DNA of 42,973 nucleotides from an uncultured Christensenella sp. (GTDB taxonomy: Bacteria > Bacillota > Clostridia > Christensenellales > Pumilibacteraceae), in assembly GCA_910577995.1 (NCBI GenBank), contig CAJTND010000009.1, positions 1-42,973 on the forward strand. The letters run 5' to 3'. Shown one piece after another: positions 1 to 8,039 of this stretch. Under the pieces are notes generated by a model. The model saw only the letters and a list, made by a program, of their open reading frames with translations. It was not told the DNA's origin and made no database searches. Position 1 is the stretch's first letter. The number at the start of each line of letters is the position of its first letter. A program made the position numbers and the translations under genes.

Positions 1-30
1 TTTTTTGAATGTTTGTCCTTTCTTTGCCAT
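1..30 (-). CDS. IS3-family transposase orfA, first ten codons only
   Basis: An ATG at 30-28 opens a frame reading MAKKGQTFKK before the window ends. A perfect SD (AGGAGG) lies 10 bases upstream. Short Lys-rich starts of this kind are common in the helix-turn-helix OrfA of IS150-group elements. The assignment rests on the adjoining terminal repeat more than on these ten residues. Nothing can be said about whether the gene is intact. Confidence 0.5.
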   Translation of the reverse strand, partial: MAKKGQTFKK

Positions 31-77
31 ATAAAATGCACCTCCTAAGTTTTGTCCAAACTTTGGGGTGCATTTCA
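1..77 (-). mobile_element. End of an IS3-family (IS150-like) insertion sequence, cut by the window edge
   Basis: Read on the minus strand from base 77, the sequence begins TG, continues through TGCACCCC and a TTTGGAC block, and is followed by a strong ribosome binding site (AGGAGG, 41-46) and an ATG at 30. This matches the usual left end of IS150-group IS3 elements: a TG-initial terminal inverted repeat with a TGCACCC core just upstream of orfA. Only the 5' end lies in the window, so the other inverted repeat, the target duplication and the transposase catalytic domain cannot be checked. The element end sits 36 bases past the yfbR stop codon. Confidence 0.65.
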
Positions 78-113
78 GACCTCGGACTTTTTTATTTATG
101 ATTGATTTTTTCG

Positions 114-695
114 TCAATCGAGCAGGTTATCCAAGCTCATCGAGTACGCGGGCAAAAACACGTCGACGAAGTATTTGACGCACTTTTCGGGCGACGCGTC
201 TATCTCGCGCTTGGTAACTTCGTAAGCGTTTTTGAACTCGACGTTGCCGACGGCAAGCTCCTCGACGCATTTAATGAGCGCGCTAAGCTTGTCCGCGCGC
301 TTGACTATAAGCCGCTCCGCCGAGTTTTTTTCCGGTCGGACGCACGGCGCGAACGCGGCGCGCAGCTCGTCGGGAAGAGTGTCTATCAGCTTGAGCTCGG
401 CACGGCTCTCTATATTTTTGTATGCGCGGTTTATATCCGCGTCGTAGTACTTGACGGGCGTCGGAAGATCGCCGGTGACGACCTCCGCCGATTCGTGGTA
501 CAGCGCGAGCACTGCCGCTCTGTCCGCGTCGAGCTTGCCGCCGTAGAGCGTGTTTTCTATCACGCACAGCGCGTGCGCGATGAGCGACACCTGCATAGTG
601 TGCTGCGCCACGTCCTCGCGCGTTGTATTGCGCATGAGCGCCCACCTGTCGATGAGCTTCATGCGGTCGAGAAAAGCGAAAAATTTACTCGTCAT
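114..695 (-). CDS. yfbR: YfbR-like HD-family 5'-deoxynucleotidase
   Basis: A 193-residue cytosolic protein closely resembling E. coli YfbR, which removes the phosphate from deoxyribonucleoside 5'-monophosphates. The N-terminal R18-W19 pair, the metal-ligand H32, the TGDLPTPVKY block (75-84) and a C-terminal KRADKL segment with the conserved Asp are all present. The metal-binding HD pair is HE here (H67-E68; codons CAC GAA). I chose the ATG at 695 rather than the longer frame from 788 because the protein then starts in the same place as YfbR and the extra 31 residues are Arg-rich and overlap transketolase. The start lies one base past the transketolase stop, so the two are almost certainly cotranscribed and coupled. 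A remnant IS follows directly downstream, with no clear terminator between. Confidence 0.85.
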   Translation of the reverse strand: MTSKFFAFLDRMKLIDRWALMRNTTREDVAQHTMQVSLIAHALCVIENTLYGGKLDADRAAVLALYHESAEVVTGDLPTPVKYYDADINRAYKNIESRAELKLIDTLPDELRAAFAPCVRPEKNSAERLIVKRADKLSALIKCVEELAVGNVEFKNAYEVTKREIDASPEKCVKYFVDVFLPAYSMSLDNLLD

Positions 696-696
696 A

Positions 697-2724
697 TTAT
701 GCGTTATCTTCCGTGCCGTCGCCCGTCGGTATGAACGCCGAGGCTTTCTGGCATTTCTTGACCGTCTTTTTCGCGAGCTGAACCACATTATCGGATGTAA
801 AGCCGCACACCTCGAACATGACGTCCGCAGGCGCGGACATGCCGAAGTTATCGATACAGCAGCACTCGCCGTCTATGCCTATGTACTTGAACCACGGAGT
901 CGACCTGCCCGCCTCTATCGCGACGCGAGCGCGAACGCCCGACGGCAACACCGATTCGCGGTATTTCTGCGTCTGGATATCGAACAGCTCCATGCACGGC
1001 ATGCTGACGACGCGCGCGTCGATATTCTCTTCTTTGAGCGCTTTTTTGGATTCGAGCGCGAGCGAAAGCTCCGAGCCCGTCGCGATAAGTATAACGTCGG
1101 GCGTTTCCTTTTCGCTGTCCGCGACGATATAACCGCCGTAGAGCGCGTCGGGACCGGTCGTTTTATGCTGTTTGAGCGCCTGGCGCGAAACGACGATAGC
1201 GGTCGGGCTCTTGCCTGTCCACGCCGCTTCGTATGCCGCAGCGACTTCTTTGGAATCCGCGGGACGGAATACCTTGATATTCGGTATAGAGCGGAGCATC
1301 GTAAGCTGTTCTATCGGCTGGTGCGTAGGACCGTCCTCGCCGACGCCTATCGAGTCGTGAGAGAAAACGTACACGACGGGTATATTCATCAGCGCGCTCA
1401 TGCGCATCGCGCCCTTCATGTAATCGGAGAACACGGCAAACGTCGCGCAGAACGGCAAAAGCCCGCCGTGCAGATACATGCCGTTTGCGACCGCGCCCAT
1501 CGCGTGCTCGCGTATGCCGAAATGTATGTTCCTGCCGCTTTCGGTCGCGGACACCTCGCCGCCGTCCTTGATGACGACCATATTGGACGTAGCAAGATCT
1601 GCCGAGCCGCCGACCACAAAGCCGTTTTGCTCCGCTATCGCGTTGAGTATGCGCTGTGACGACGCTCTGCCTGCTTCTTCCTTTTTCGGCGCGTCGCCGT
1701 AAATGCTGTCGAGCGCGGAAAAGTCTATCTCGCCCTTGCGCCAGCGTTGGAATTCCTCGTAATCCTCGGGATATTTCGTCTTGTACGCCTTAACAGCCCT
1801 GTTCCAATCCGCCTCGTACTTGGCAAATGTCGGCAGCAGCGTTTCTATATGCTCGGTCACCTGCGGCGCGACCTCGAACGGCTTATTCTTATAATTGAGC
1901 GTTTTGCGCAGTTCTTTTACATTATCCGCGCCGAGCGGTGCGCCGTGGCAGTTGCAAGTGCCCGCAAGCGGCGAGCCGTAGCCTATCACGGTATTTACCA
2001 CGATGAGCGACGGTTTTTCTTTTTCCGCCTTGGCAAGCGTGATAGCCGCGGAGATCTGCTCCATATCCTCGCCGTCGGTCACATGCAGGACCTGCCAGCC
2101 GAGCGCCTCGTGCCGCTTGCCCACGTCCTCGGTAAAAGCGAGGTCGGTACTGCCTTCGATGGTTATGCGGTTGCTGTCGTACAGCAATATAAGCTTGCCG
2201 AGTTTGAGCGTGCCGGCAAGCGACGCCGCCTCGTTCTCTATGCCCTCCATCATGCAGCCGTCGCCGCAAAGCGCGTATGTATAATGATCGATGAGTTTGG
2301 CGTCCTCGCGGTTGAACTTATCCGCGAGCAGACGTTCCGCAAGCGCGAAGCCGACGGCGTTGGCGACGCCCTGACCGAGCGGACCGGTGGACACCTCCAC
2401 CCCGGCGGTGACGCCGTACTCGGGATGCCCGGGCGTCTTGGAGGTATGCTGACGGAAACGCATGAGGTCTTCCTTTGTCAAGCCGTAGCCGAAAAGATGC
2501 AGCAGCGAATACAACAGCATAGAACCGTGCCCCGCCGACAGTACGAACCTGTCGCGGTCGAAAAACCCGGGATTTTTGGGATTGTGCTTCAAGTGCTTCG
2601 CCCAAAGCGTGTACGCCGTCGGCGCGGCGCCGAGGCATATGCCGGGGTGTCCGCTCTTTGCCTTTTCGATAGCGTCGGCGCACAGCACGCGCATGGTGGA
2701 AACGGTAAGTTCTTCGTTAGTCAT
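697..2724 (-). CDS. tkt: Transketolase
   Basis: A 675-residue protein of normal length for the family. It transfers two-carbon ketol units with thiamine diphosphate in the non-oxidative pentose phosphate pathway and makes erythrose-4-phosphate, a precursor of the shikimate pathway encoded next door. Visible motifs: SGHPG (24-28), SAGHGS (63-68), the GDG thiamine-diphosphate and metal motif (154-156), and the central REHAMG segment with the catalytic Glu of the pyrimidine-binding domain. The ATG at 2724 has a good SD (AAAGGAGAG). It is the middle gene of a three-gene unit, 48 bases after the phosphohexomutase and 1 base before yfbR. All domains look intact. Confidence 0.95.
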   Translation of the reverse strand: MTNEELTVSTMRVLCADAIEKAKSGHPGICLGAAPTAYTLWAKHLKHNPKNPGFFDRDRFVLSAGHGSMLLYSLLHLFGYGLTKEDLMRFRQHTSKTPGHPEYGVTAGVEVSTGPLGQGVANAVGFALAERLLADKFNREDAKLIDHYTYALCGDGCMMEGIENEAASLAGTLKLGKLILLYDSNRITIEGSTDLAFTEDVGKRHEALGWQVLHVTDGEDMEQISAAITLAKAEKEKPSLIVVNTVIGYGSPLAGTCNCHGAPLGADNVKELRKTLNYKNKPFEVAPQVTEHIETLLPTFAKYEADWNRAVKAYKTKYPEDYEEFQRWRKGEIDFSALDSIYGDAPKKEEAGRASSQRILNAIAEQNGFVVGGSADLATSNMVVIKDGGEVSATESGRNIHFGIREHAMGAVANGMYLHGGLLPFCATFAVFSDYMKGAMRMSALMNIPVVYVFSHDSIGVGEDGPTHQPIEQLTMLRSIPNIKVFRPADSKEVAAAYEAAWTGKSPTAIVVSRQALKQHKTTGPDALYGGYIVADSEKETPDVILIATGSELSLALESKKALKEENIDARVVSMPCMELFDIQTQKYRESVLPSGVRARVAIEAGRSTPWFKYIGIDGECCCIDNFGMSAPADVMFEVCGFTSDNVVQLAKKTVKKCQKASAFIPTGDGTEDNA

Positions 2725-2772
2725 ATTCTCTCCTTTAAGGGGTAGTGATCGTGATGGTATTGATTGTTTCGG

Positions 2773-4338
2773 CTATTCGTTTTGAGCATCGACGGCTTCG
2801 CCGTCTATCCCGCCGTCCTCACCGTCCGCGCCTGCGCTCGTTCGCTCCGCGATAAACACTTCGAGCGGCGAACAGTCGAGCCCGTTGAAGCCGCCGAGGA
2901 ACGACAGCAGAAGCCGCGCAACGGACGCTACGCCGCCGACCTTGTCCGATTCGATATAGATCGGGAGCACGGGGTCGTGGACGCTTGTCCTTACTATAAA
3001 ATAGCCCTTGGCATGCGATACATACGCGCGCACGCCCTCGTAGTTGTCCTGCGAAACCTTGAGCATGCGCTCCGCCATGCCGCCGAGCCGCGTGATTATC
3101 CTTTCGGCGAGCTCGCGCCAATCCTCGCATACGAAATCGAGCCTTACGTCGCCCTCTTCGAGCGGCGGCTCGTAGTCCGCTATGAGATCGGTGAGCGTGC
3201 GCCCCTGCCTGCGCAGGTTGGACAGCGTGACGAGTATCTTTGCTATAAAGTACGCGCCGTCGTCGAGGAAATGATGCTCGGCGAACGCGACGTGACCGCT
3301 GCTCTCTATCGCGAGCGGCGCGTCCGTGCCCTCGTCGCAAAGCCGTTTCGCCTCGTCGATAACATTGCGATAACCGCGCTTGAACCGCAACTGCTTGCCG
3401 CCGCGGCTCTCGATGAACTGCCTCAGTCCCTCGGTTGTTACCGAGTCGGTGACTATCGTAGCGTCCTTACGGTCGGTCAAAACTATCGCCGACGCGAGCG
3501 CTATCAGTTTGCAGCGGTTGATCTCCGTGCCGTCGGCGGCAACCACCGCGCAGCGGTCGACGTCCGCATCGAAAATAACGCCGAGATCCGCGCCGCTCGC
3601 GAGCACTCTTTGTTTGAGCGAGTCCATCGCCTCGGCATTCTCGGGATTGGGCGCGTGCGCGGGGAAATGCCCGTCCGGTTCTAAAAACTGCGAAGCCGAT
3701 ACGTCCGCGCCGAGCGGCTGCAACACTCGCGACGCAAAGAATCCGCCCGCGCCGTGCCCCGCATCGACCACTATCTTCATGTCTTTAAGCGGCAGAAAAA
3801 GCTCCGTGCCCTTGCGTATGACGTCGGTCAGCATGTCGCAGTACAGTCTCAGACAGTCGCGCTTGATCACCGTGGAATACGCGCCGCCCGCTATCTTCTC
3901 GCCGTTCTCGGCGAGCGCGATTATCTCGTCGAGCTCGGCGGAATTGACGCCGCCGTCGGCGGTGAAAAATTTAAGTCCGTTGATATCGCTCGGGTGGTGG
4001 CTCGCGGTTATCATGATCGAGCCGTCGGCGGTGATCGACGGAAATTTAGTCACGAGAAACGCCGCGGGCGTGGAGAACATGCCGCAGTCGTAGATATCCT
4101 GTCCCGCAGTCCGAAGAGCGTTGATTATGTCCTGAGCGAACCGCTCGCCCGTCAGCCTGCTGTCGCGCCCGACCACGAGCTTGCAACGCGTCTTGCCAGT
4201 GCGCCGAGTAAGCCACAGCGCGAAAGCGGCGGCAAGATCTGCGACGGCTTTATCGGTAAGGATCGCGGGCTTGCCCTCGCTCTCTATCGCTCTGCCGCGT
4301 ATATCAGTTCCGCTTTTAAGTTTTGAATAGTTTTCCAT
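2773..4338 (-). CDS. Phosphohexomutase (phosphomannomutase/phosphoglucomutase family)
   Basis: A 521-residue alpha-D-phosphohexomutase that interconverts hexose 1- and 6-phosphates; glucose versus mannose preference cannot be read from the sequence. All four active-site elements are visible: the phosphoserine loop TASHHP (111-116, S113), the metal loop DADVDR (257-262), the sugar-binding ESSGH (345-349) and a C-terminal RTSVHDP phosphate-binding loop. The serine loop is unusual in reading TASHHP instead of TASHNP. The protein differs from the GlmM in this window (21175-22461), which has the FGTDGIRG start. The ATG at 4338 follows GGAGG by 7 bases. It is the first gene of the unit with tkt and yfbR, behind its own promoter. 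Confidence 0.85.
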   Translation of the reverse strand: MENYSKLKSGTDIRGRAIESEGKPAILTDKAVADLAAAFALWLTRRTGKTRCKLVVGRDSRLTGERFAQDIINALRTAGQDIYDCGMFSTPAAFLVTKFPSITADGSIMITASHHPSDINGLKFFTADGGVNSAELDEIIALAENGEKIAGGAYSTVIKRDCLRLYCDMLTDVIRKGTELFLPLKDMKIVVDAGHGAGGFFASRVLQPLGADVSASQFLEPDGHFPAHAPNPENAEAMDSLKQRVLASGADLGVIFDADVDRCAVVAADGTEINRCKLIALASAIVLTDRKDATIVTDSVTTEGLRQFIESRGGKQLRFKRGYRNVIDEAKRLCDEGTDAPLAIESSGHVAFAEHHFLDDGAYFIAKILVTLSNLRRQGRTLTDLIADYEPPLEEGDVRLDFVCEDWRELAERIITRLGGMAERMLKVSQDNYEGVRAYVSHAKGYFIVRTSVHDPVLPIYIESDKVGGVASVARLLLSFLGGFNGLDCSPLEVFIAERTSAGADGEDGGIDGEAVDAQNE

Positions 4339-4391
4339 TACCGCCTCCGCATCGCATAGTAGCTTGTAACGCTTAAACGTATATCGTCTAT

Positions 4392-4420
4392 ATTATATCA
4401 ATTTTAGCCGCCGCAAGCAA
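4392..4420 (-). promoter_or_regulatory. Sigma-A promoter for the phosphohexomutase-tkt-yfbR operon
   Basis: Minus strand: -35 TTGCTT (4420-4415), 17-base spacer, -10 TATAAT (4397-4392). The predicted transcript starts near 4385, giving a leader of roughly 45 bases with an SD. No terminator is visible between the aroK-HAD stop (4439) and this promoter, so read-through from the aro operon is also possible. Confidence 0.75.
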
Positions 4421-4438
4421 TCGTTTTTCGCCCGTAAT

Positions 4439-5599
4439 TTACAGAATATCTAAAAATTCCGAGTACTCGCGCACCCTGTAATCCGCCGCAGTCTCTTTGC
4501 CGCCGACGGGATCGTACAGGCACGTGTCGAGACCGAATGAAACGCCGCCGGCTATGTCCGACGTTTCGCCGTCGCCGAACACTACGACCCGACGTTTATC
4601 GCAGCCGACAGCCTTGACGACCGCATCGAAAAACGCACCGTCGGGCTTGTACGCGCCGATGTCCTCGGAAACGAACGTTCCGTCGACGTAAGGCGCGAGC
4701 GGCTTGGTCCGCTCCTCCGCTATGCGCTTAAAGCTGTTGGTTATAACATAGACACGCGCGCCGCGCGACCTGAGCCGCGTCAAAAAATCGGTCGCGCCGT
4801 CGCGCAAATATCGTGTCTTTCGCATCTCGTCCGCATACGCCGTGTCGAACTTCTGCGCGTCTATCCGTATTTTGAGCCGCTCGGACAAAAGCCTTACGCG
4901 TTCCGCACCGAGCATTTCCCGCGTAAGCTCGCCGCGCTCGAGCCTGTGCCACACGTCGCACGTTATCGCGCGGAACGCCTTGACGGCAACGTCCGCGTCG
5001 CACTCGAGCCCGAGCTTTTTAACTACGGCGGCGACGCTGACGGCGCATGCTTTTTTGAAGTCGAGCAGCGTATCGTCCGCATCGCAAAGCACGACGTCGT
5101 ACCTGTTCCGCCGCGGCTTTTCGAGCGCGCGCTCGAGCTCCCGCACCGAATCGACCGAGGTATCTATCGTATAGTCGGCGTACTTTTCATACAGCGGCGC
5201 GCGGTCACTGATCGTCTGTACAAGACTGTTTTTAAGCGGTCTGTCCGACGACTTTATCCGCTTTTCGAGCACGGCTGTCGGCGCGGTGAGATACACCACG
5301 TCGCACGCCGCGCGCAACGCGTACATGCCCTTGCGACCGAGCACCGCGCCGCCGCCCGTCGATATCACGGACGCGTCGGACTGAGCCGCCTCGACGAGCA
5401 GTCGTTGCTCGGCTTTGCGGAATTCTTCCTCGCCGTTGCGCGCGAAAAAGGCGGAAATATCGCCGTTACGGCGCGTAAACTCCGCGTCGGTATCGAATAC
5501 CGTCCCGCCGTACTTTGCGGTGTATCGCCTGGCGAGCGAGCTTTTGCCGCTGCCCATAGGGCCTATGAGCGCGAGCCGACGGCGCGTCAAGACTTCCAT
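4439..5599 (-). CDS. aroK: Shikimate kinase fused to a YjjG-like HAD phosphatase
   Basis: A 386-residue two-domain protein. Residues 1 to about 163 are a complete shikimate kinase (ATP-dependent 3-phosphorylation of shikimate): Walker A GPMGSGKS (13-20), the D36/D38 pair, R61 in the EEFRKAE segment, TGGGAV (81-86) and the lid Arg of DRPLKN (R120). Residues 168-386 form a HAD hydrolase with all four motifs: DADDT (173-177), T287 of VITNS, K318 and the GDGETSD acidic motif (342-348). The spacing and sequence resemble YjjG/YfnB pyrimidine nucleotidases. The frame is open throughout with no internal stop, so the fusion appears genuine. The ATG at 5599 overlaps the aroQ stop by 13 bases, suggesting coupled translation. 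The substrate of the phosphatase half is unknown. Confidence 0.9.
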   Translation of the reverse strand: MEVLTRRRLALIGPMGSGKSSLARRYTAKYGGTVFDTDAEFTRRNGDISAFFARNGEEEFRKAEQRLLVEAAQSDASVISTGGGAVLGRKGMYALRAACDVVYLTAPTAVLEKRIKSSDRPLKNSLVQTISDRAPLYEKYADYTIDTSVDSVRELERALEKPRRNRYDVVLCDADDTLLDFKKACAVSVAAVVKKLGLECDADVAVKAFRAITCDVWHRLERGELTREMLGAERVRLLSERLKIRIDAQKFDTAYADEMRKTRYLRDGATDFLTRLRSRGARVYVITNSFKRIAEERTKPLAPYVDGTFVSEDIGAYKPDGAFFDAVVKAVGCDKRRVVVFGDGETSDIAGGVSFGLDTCLYDPVGGKETAADYRVREYSEFLDIL

Positions 5600-6006
5600 G
5601 TAAGATATTCCACGGCGAGGAAATATACGTCCGCGCCGAGCCCCGCGATACAGCCGTCGCAGTTGCGCGCGAGCACGCTCTTTTGCCGAAACTCCTCGCG
5701 CGCGAGGATATTGGAAATATGCACCTCTATCTTTTTTGCCTTGACCGAGTACAGCGCGTCGGCTATCGCATACGAATAATGCGTGTATGCGCCGGCATTG
5801 ATGACGAGCCCGTCGAAGCCGCCCTGTTGCAGACGGTCGACTATCGCGCCCTCCGAATTGGATTGGAAAAACTCTATTTCCGCGCCGCGCTCTTTGGCGA
5901 ACTTTTCGAGCCGCGCGTTGATCGCGTCGAGCGTTTCTTCGCCGTAGACCGCTTCGCGCCTGCCCGTCATATTGAGATTGACGCCGTTAAGTACAAGTAT
6001 CTTCAT
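5587..6006 (-). CDS. aroQ: Type II 3-dehydroquinate dehydratase
   Basis: A 139-residue protein of normal size for the dodecameric type II enzyme, which converts 3-dehydroquinate to 3-dehydroshikimate. It shows LNGVNLN near the N-terminus, the lid Tyr of AVYGEETL, the substrate-binding INAGAYTH with the catalytic His, and HISNILAREEFR. The ATG at 6006 is chosen because it follows GGAGG by 7 bases and matches the family start; the frame is open 23 codons further upstream. It sits 25 bases after aroE and overlaps the aroK fusion gene. Confidence 0.93.
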   Translation of the reverse strand: MKILVLNGVNLNMTGRREAVYGEETLDAINARLEKFAKERGAEIEFFQSNSEGAIVDRLQQGGFDGLVINAGAYTHYSYAIADALYSVKAKKIEVHISNILAREEFRQKSVLARNCDGCIAGLGADVYFLAVEYLTWKS

Positions 6007-6031
6007 TATCGCCTCCGATCGCTTTTTGCCG

Positions 6032-6799
6032 TTATCCTTTGAGCGCAGTCGCCGCTGCGGCGTATGCCGCGTCATCGTCGAACTCGCCTATCAGTATCTT
6101 ATCGCCCGCTATCGCCTGATAGACGAGCATATCGAGCCCGCCGCTCGTCTTTGCGCCCGCGCCGCTCAACCGCCGCAAAAACGGCGTTTCGGGCGGGTCG
6201 TAGATAAGATCGAACGCGAACTCAAACTCCGTTCCCACGCACAGCGCGTGCAGTATATCCTCGCCGTGTCGACCCGCGCTCGTCGCATTGACTATGAGCT
6301 CCGCCGGCTGATTGGTATACAGCGCCGCGCCGACCGAGGAAGTGAGCCGCGCCGCGTTCATCGCCGTGCGATCGAGGATATAGACTTTTTTACCATCCTT
6401 TCCGAGCGCCTCCGCTACCGAAGCCGCCGCGCCGCCCGCGCCGAGCACGAGCGCGCCGTCGACGCGCGACCGCCAATCGCAAAACGCTTTGTCGAGCGCG
6501 CGGATAAATCCGACGCCGTCGGTATTGTAGCCCGTTTTGTCGGCGCATCGCACAAAGTTAACGCCGCATGCGGTCTTTATGTCGCCGAGGAAACGCTTGA
6601 TATCGTTCTTGTACGGCTTTGTAACAAACAAGCCGTCATAGCTTTCAAGAGCGTCGCGGACCGTTTGGTCAAGCCGTTCGACGGGCACGTCCAGCACATC
6701 GAACGATATTTCCCTGCCGATAGCGCCGCCTATCGCGCGGTGCACGGTCGGCGACTTTGTATACTCTATCCCGCTACCCAAAAGCGCAAGCTTAATCAC
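6032..6799 (-). CDS. aroE: Shikimate dehydrogenase
   Basis: A 255-residue NADPH-dependent reductase of 3-dehydroshikimate, slightly shorter than E. coli AroE (272). The N-terminal substrate domain has the KSPTVH segment, the catalytic Lys of FVTKPYK and NTDGVGF. The Rossmann domain begins at LGAGGAA, followed by NATSAG and a C-terminal SGGLDMLVYQA segment. The start codon is GTG at 6799; a good SD (GAGGTGA) precedes it and it overlaps the aroA stop by 8 bases. It forms part of the overlapping aro gene string. Confidence 0.92.
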   Translation of the reverse strand: MIKLALLGSGIEYTKSPTVHRAIGGAIGREISFDVLDVPVERLDQTVRDALESYDGLFVTKPYKNDIKRFLGDIKTACGVNFVRCADKTGYNTDGVGFIRALDKAFCDWRSRVDGALVLGAGGAAASVAEALGKDGKKVYILDRTAMNAARLTSSVGAALYTNQPAELIVNATSAGRHGEDILHALCVGTEFEFAFDLIYDPPETPFLRRLSGAGAKTSGGLDMLVYQAIAGDKILIGEFDDDAAYAAAATALKG

Positions 6800-8039
6800 C
6801 TATCACCTCGCCGTAAAAATTCGGATAGCTGACCGACGCGCAGTCCGCATCGAGCACCGTTACGCCCGCGCCCGCCGCGCCGGCAACAGCCGCGCTCATC
6901 GCTATCCTGTGATCGAGCTTGGGATCGACCTCGCCGAATTTGAGCGGCTTACCGCCGCGTATCGTCATGCCGTCGTCCGTCGCCTCCGCATCCGCGCCGA
7001 GCGCTTTGAGCGCGGCGACCGTCGTCGCTATCCTGTCGGTCTCCTTGACGCGCAGTTCGCCCGCGCCCCTGACGACGCTAACGCCGTCGATAAAGCACGC
7101 GAGCGCGCAAAGCACGGGTATCTCGTCGATGAGCCGCGGCACGAGCGCGCCGTCGATCGCGAACGGTCTGAGCTTGCCGTGTCTTACCGTTATGTCCGCT
7201 GACGGCTCGACGTCGGTCGTAACGTTACTAAACTCTATATCCGCGCCGCAGTCGCGCAGTACGTCGATGAGCCCCGTGCGCGTCGGATTGATACCGACGT
7301 TTTTTACGGTACATTTTCCGCCACTGACGGCGAGCGCAAGGCATATCGGGTACGCCGCCGACGATATGTCGCCTGGCACCGTAATATCCTTGGAGCGCAG
7401 TACTGACGGCTCGATCGTGACGGTGCCGTCGCCGCGTTTGACCGTCGCGCCCATGGCGGCGAGCATGTTCTCGCTGTGGTCGCGCGTCGGAGCTGGCTCG
7501 CGCACAGTCACCGGCGAGCTTGCGTTGAGCGCGGCGAGCATGAGCGCGCTCTTGACCTGCGCGGACGCGACGGGCATATCGTAGTCTATACCGTGCAGGC
7601 GCGATCCAGTTATCGCGATAGGCAGCCGCCCGTCGGTATCAGCGAGCTTTGCGCCCATGCGAGCGAGCGGCTCGGTCACGCGCCGCATCGGGCGCGACGA
7701 GAGCGACGCGTCGCCCGTTATCGTATATTTGCCGTTTAGCCCCGACAGCAGTCCTATCAAGAGCCGCGCGGTCGTGCCGGAATTGCCGCAATCGAGCGTA
7801 GCTCCGCCGAACGGCGCGCCGCTTATCACCGCGGTATCTCCGTCAAGCTCCACGCTCGCGCCGAGCGCACGCGCGCATGCTATCGCGGAAAGCACGTCGT
7901 CGCTCAACAGCAGATTCTTTACCGTCGCCCTGCCGACGGCAAAGGCGTTGAACAGCACTGCGCGGACCGATATGCTCTTATCGGGCATACAGTTTATAAC
8001 ACGGTCATAACCTTTCAGCTTGCTTATCGATCTAACCAT
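6792..8039 (-). CDS. aroA: 3-phosphoshikimate 1-carboxyvinyltransferase (EPSP synthase)
   Basis: A 415-residue enzyme that joins phosphoenolpyruvate to shikimate-3-phosphate. The N-terminal DKSISVR (20-26), the GNSGTTARLL loop, the SSRPMRR segment and the C-terminal LRVKETDRI are visible. I chose the ATG at 8039 over upstream ATGs at 8048 and 8072 because AAGG lies about 9 bases before it, a correct SD distance, while for 8048 the SD would abut the codon. The start overlaps the aroB stop by 8 bases, which points to coupled translation. Confidence 0.94.
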   Translation of the reverse strand: MVRSISKLKGYDRVINCMPDKSISVRAVLFNAFAVGRATVKNLLLSDDVLSAIACARALGASVELDGDTAVISGAPFGGATLDCGNSGTTARLLIGLLSGLNGKYTITGDASLSSRPMRRVTEPLARMGAKLADTDGRLPIAITGSRLHGIDYDMPVASAQVKSALMLAALNASSPVTVREPAPTRDHSENMLAAMGATVKRGDGTVTIEPSVLRSKDITVPGDISSAAYPICLALAVSGGKCTVKNVGINPTRTGLIDVLRDCGADIEFSNVTTDVEPSADITVRHGKLRPFAIDGALVPRLIDEIPVLCALACFIDGVSVVRGAGELRVKETDRIATTVAALKALGADAEATDDGMTIRGGKPLKFGEVDPKLDHRIAMSAAVAGAAGAGVTVLDADCASVSYPNFYGEVIGD

